Positions 61,285 to 64,000 of a DNA stretch of 64,000 nucleotides are shown here, piece by piece (the stretch's first letter is position 1; each line of letters starts with the position of its first letter). A model generated the notes under the pieces. That model did no database searches, was not told the DNA's origin, and was given only the letters and a program-made list of their open reading frames with translations. Origin of the DNA: Candidatus Solibacter sp. (GTDB taxonomy: Bacteria; Acidobacteriota; Terriglobia; Bryobacterales; Bryobacteraceae); NCBI GenBank assembly GCA_013822245.1, contig PNKE01000060.1, positions 1-64,000 of the forward strand, written 5' to 3'. The position numbers and the translations under genes are program-made.

Positions 61285-61902
61285 CTAGATCTCTTCCCAC
61301 TCGCGCTCAAGGATGCGCGAGTACTCGCCCGAGGCGTAAAGGTCGAAGTGGAACTGATCCGGCGGCAGCGAGGAAAACGGCTCGTTGTGCTGGCGGCAGG
61401 CGAACAGGTGGTCGGCGAAGCGGTAGTAGTAGCGGATGAAGTGCGGGGTCAGTTGCTCTTGCGTGGGCGCTTCATCGAACACCGCCTTTACGCCAAGCGC
61501 CCGGCTGAAGATGGACTTGTAATCGGCCACGCCCCAGCGGGTGAGTTTCTCACGGACTTCCTGCGTCGGGTTGTTGATCAGCAATTCGATGAAACTGCCC
61601 GCGGCGGCGCCGGCGTTGTGCAGATCTTCATCGCGGCCGGCGAATTCGACACACTGTTCGATCCAGCGCTCCAGATCCTTGCCGACGTAGTAGAGCATCC
61701 TGATCTCGCAGAAGCGTCCGGAGAGGAACCGCCTCTGCAATTCCTCCGCGCTCAACTCGCCGCTGGGCAGAAGACCCTGCATCATCAACTGGGCGCGGCT
61801 GCTTTCGACCAGCCGCTCGGGACCCGTGGGGTCGGCGAAGGGGTGGAGGATCACCGGCGGGAGATCCCATTTGCGTCCGGCCGGCAGTGAGGCGAATTGC
61901 AT
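61285..61902 (-). CDS. Conserved hypothetical protein
   Basis: A 205-residue soluble protein I do not recognise. It is mostly helical and rich in aromatic residues, for example FCEIRMLYYVGKDLERWIEQ, LTPHFIRYYYRFADHLFAC and FHFDLYASGEYSRILER. No signal peptide, membrane segment or catalytic motif is visible. It lies 29 bases upstream of the LarA-like gene on the same strand and is probably co-transcribed with it. Confidence 0.75.
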   Translation of the reverse strand: MQFASLPAGRKWDLPPVILHPFADPTGPERLVESSRAQLMMQGLLPSGELSAEELQRRFLSGRFCEIRMLYYVGKDLERWIEQCVEFAGRDEDLHNAGAAAGSFIELLINNPTQEVREKLTRWGVADYKSIFSRALGVKAVFDEAPTQEQLTPHFIRYYYRFADHLFACRQHNEPFSSLPPDQFHFDLYASGEYSRILEREWEEI

Positions 61903-61996
61903 GGTGGCTGAGTGGTCTTCCGTCTCCCATTTTATCGGCAGGAAGTGCCGGAACCATACACAAAATAGCCCGCCTTCGTACTAAGGCGGATGGCGG

Positions 61997-63805
61997 CTAC
62001 TTCCGGACCGTCAGCACCGTCCTGCCTTCCATCTCCTTCCCGTCCCGCTTCCACTTCACCAGCACCTCGTCGCCGGGCTTGTGGGCCCTCAGCGCGTAGG
62101 TGAACTCGGTGAGGTTGCTCACCGGCTTGCCGCCAAACTCATGGATGACGTCGCCGCCCTTCAACCCGGCCTGCGCGGCGGGCGAGCCTTCACGGACATC
62201 GGAAAGCCGGAAGCCGCCCGGAACATCGCTCATATCGGGCACCGAGCCGAAGTAGACGCCGCCGCCCATGCGGGCCGAGGCCGTGGCCATGGCCTGGGGC
62301 CGCGGATCGGCGGTGCGGACAAACAGCGGGCGCTCGCCGGCATCGGCGAGTTTCACGCTGATCTCGGCGACCATGTTCAGCAGCGTGGCCGCCGACACGT
62401 GGTCGATCTTGTCCCAGGTGTCCGACGGGCGGTGGTAGTCGCCATGCAGGCCGCTGAAGAAGAACAGCACCGGGATCTGCCTGGCTGTGAACGAGGTATG
62501 GTCCGAAGACCCGTAGCCGCCCTGCTCGGAGAGGTCGATGTTCAGCGTGTAATTGCCCTTCACCTCGTCGAGGATCGATTTCAGGCTCGACCCGGTGCCG
62601 GAGCCGCCGACAAACACCTTGTTGTCCTTGATACGGCCGATCATGTCCATGTTGATCATGGCCACGGCCTTCTCATTGGGCAGCAGGGCATTGTTGGCGT
62701 AATAGGCCGAGCCGAGCAACCCCAGCTCCTCGCCCGCGAAGGCCAGGAACAGGATGCCGCGCTTCAGTTTCCGGCCCGCGAAGTGGCGCGCCAGTTCAAT
62801 CACGCCGGCGGTGCCCGAGGCGTTGTCGTCGGCGCCGTAGTGAATCTCCTTGCCGGCCAGCGACGGCGCCATCGACGAATACTCGCCCATGCCGAGGTGG
62901 TCGTAATGGGCGCCGATGACGACATATTCGTCGGTCTCGCCCTTCAGGTAGCCGCAGACGTTGGGCACTTCCTTCTGCTCGCGCTCCACATCGGTGGTCA
63001 GCGCGACGCGGACCGCGCCGGGCAGCGCGGCGGGCTTGGGCTTGAGTTCCTTATCGGTTTCCGCGACCCAGGTTTTCAGGTCGATGCCCGCTGTGGCCAG
63101 CAGCTTCTGGGCGTGCTCGACGCGGATCTGGACAAACGGAATGGCCGTGAACCCGGGCCCGACGACGCGCGCGAAGCGGTCCAGTTCATCGGGATCGACC
63201 GGGTGGTTCATCAGGTCGTTCACATACAGAACGGCCCTGGCGCCGTGGAACTTCGCGTTGACGGCCTTCGAATCCATCTGGGCGTGACGGGTATAGGCCT
63301 TGCCCGCGAATACGCTTTTCTCGTCGAACTCCTGCGGCTCATGGCGCAGCAGGATGACGATCTTATCCTTGACGTCGACGCCGGCGTAATCGTCGTAGTT
63401 ATACTCAGGCGCGGTGATGCCGTAGCCGGCAAACACCACCTGGCCCTGGTTGGTCCCGTTGCCGGAGAAGTTGAACGGAATGAAGTCGGTAAGCGGTGCA
63501 AGCGCGTGCTTGGCCGTTCCGTCGGTCCAACTGAGGCTGTTGTTCGCGCCCGGTTTGGCGTTGGTGGTCACCGTGAAGCGCTGATAGTAGGAGTTGCCGG
63601 CCACGGGCGGGATGCCGGCCTTTTCCAGTTCGCCGGCGATGTAGCGGGCCGCCTTCTCCAGTTCAGGCGTGCCTGTGCCGCGGCCTCTCATGTCGGCCGA
63701 GGACAGGTGTTTCACCGTCTCGCGGTAGCGCAGGGCATCGATGCCGGCGCCGGAACTGAGGGCGGCGAGCAACAGGGCGGCGGCGAACGGGCGAATCAGC
63801 ATCAT
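61997..63805 (-). CDS. Secreted M28 family metallopeptidase with C-terminal PDZ domain
   Basis: A 602-residue exported aminopeptidase-type enzyme. After a signal peptide (PFAAALLLAALSSGAG) comes a protease-associated insert (FAGYGITAPEYNYDDYAGVD), then the M28 zinc core: IGAHYDHLGMG (His), GADDNASGTAGVIELA (bridging Asp), FAGEELGLLGS (catalytic Glu pair), INMDMIG (Asp) and the last His in HGDYHRPSDTWD. Residues about 500-602 form a PDZ domain (DVREGSPAAQAGLKGGDVIH). It would trim peptides outside the cytoplasm. AAGGA precedes the ATG pair. Confidence 0.9.
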   Translation of the reverse strand: MMLIRPFAAALLLAALSSGAGIDALRYRETVKHLSSADMRGRGTGTPELEKAARYIAGELEKAGIPPVAGNSYYQRFTVTTNAKPGANNSLSWTDGTAKHALAPLTDFIPFNFSGNGTNQGQVVFAGYGITAPEYNYDDYAGVDVKDKIVILLRHEPQEFDEKSVFAGKAYTRHAQMDSKAVNAKFHGARAVLYVNDLMNHPVDPDELDRFARVVGPGFTAIPFVQIRVEHAQKLLATAGIDLKTWVAETDKELKPKPAALPGAVRVALTTDVEREQKEVPNVCGYLKGETDEYVVIGAHYDHLGMGEYSSMAPSLAGKEIHYGADDNASGTAGVIELARHFAGRKLKRGILFLAFAGEELGLLGSAYYANNALLPNEKAVAMINMDMIGRIKDNKVFVGGSGTGSSLKSILDEVKGNYTLNIDLSEQGGYGSSDHTSFTARQIPVLFFFSGLHGDYHRPSDTWDKIDHVSAATLLNMVAEISVKLADAGERPLFVRTADPRPQAMATASARMGGGVYFGSVPDMSDVPGGFRLSDVREGSPAAQAGLKGGDVIHEFGGKPVSNLTEFTYALRAHKPGDEVLVKWKRDGKEMEGRTVLTVRK

Positions 63806-63823
63806 GGTTGTTCCTTGGACGGC

Positions 63824-64000
63824 CTATTTCTTTGCCGGCAGCGGCGTGGGCAGCGAGATGGAGCAGCACTGTTCGGCCTTGGCGGCTGCCTCCTTGGCAT
63901 ACTTCAGCTCCCAGTCGATGATCACCTTCAACTGGTTCCAGGAGAGAGATCCCGGCAACGCGCGTCCGTTGACGAACAGCGTCGGAGTCGAAGTGACGCG
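63824..64000 (-). CDS. C-terminal fragment of a DsbA-like thioredoxin-fold protein
   Basis: Only the last 58 residues are in the window; the gene runs off the right edge. The visible segment begins with the cis-proline strand (VTSTPTLFVNGRALPG) of DsbA/DsbG-type thioredoxin-fold proteins and ends in a lysine-rich helix with a CC pair (AKAEQCCSISLPTP). The active-site CxxC is outside the window. It precedes the M28 peptidase by 18 bases, on the same strand. Confidence 0.78.
   Translation of the reverse strand, partial: RVTSTPTLFVNGRALPGSLSWNQLKVIIDWELKYAKEAAAKAEQCCSISLPTPLPAKK

Overview
The window is about 64 kb of GC-rich chromosomal DNA with dense, often overlapping genes. It contains no rRNA, tRNA, insertion sequence, phage gene or CRISPR array that I can see. 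Several traits point to a soil Acidobacteriota of the Bryobacterales/Solibacter type: futalosine-pathway menaquinone genes (mqnA, mqnC), secreted NHL-propeller, DUF1080 and TIM-barrel proteins with Sec or Tat leaders, an NtrY/NtrX-like pair, DAP-pathway lysine genes, and a radical SAM protein of the tetraether-lipid-synthase type. This taxonomic placement is inference from gene content, not from a marker gene.

Layout. 0-9.2 kb (mostly minus strand): an McrBC-type restriction pair, the error-prone polymerase DnaE2 whose start codon lies inside a long palindrome, a chemoreceptor with a zinc-binding-type sensor region, a small secreted SnoaL-like protein, and a yjbR-hicB-hicA unit. 9.3-12.2 kb (plus): two tandem PPK2 polyphosphate kinases and a split YeeE/YedE sulfur transporter. 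12.3-15.8 kb (minus): a small penicillin-binding transpeptidase and an agarase-like glycoside hydrolase. 15.9-21 kb (plus): lysine/diaminopimelate genes (M20/dapE-like, lysC, dapB, dapA, dapD). 21-26.9 kb (minus): a surface-glycan cluster (GT4, TPR membrane protein, DUF2304, two GT2) behind a TIM-barrel sugar-isomerase-like protein.

26.9-30.7 kb: a C-rich gene-free stretch with three 40-nt repeats, then DUF1080, Rieske, mutM and a SPASM-type radical SAM gene. 31-39.5 kb (minus): an isolated nuoM, a secreted unknown, an NtrX/NtrY-like two-component system, and mqnC-mqnA. 39.6-48.6 kb: a large NHL-repeat secreted protein, an orphan Cas6-like endoribonuclease, a secreted HExxH metalloprotease, an AIM24 protein and an apparently ATPase-dead hybrid histidine kinase. 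48.6-56.7 kb (minus): a chain of queG, a TPR protein, mscL, two fused MFS/spermidine-synthase paralogues and a phosphohexomutase. 56.9-64 kb: the tetraether-synthase-like radical SAM gene, an orphan Flp pilin, a LarA-family protein, an unknown, an M28 peptidase with a PDZ domain, and the end of a DsbA-like thioredoxin cut by the window edge.

Genes are frequently translationally coupled by ATGA or GTGA overlaps, so the operons named here are well supported. The findings I would check first are the membrane-spanning-lipid synthase candidate with its helically phased upstream repeats, the orphan Cas6, the GT4 gene that follows an in-frame stop without a standard start codon, and the palindrome over the dnaE2 start.
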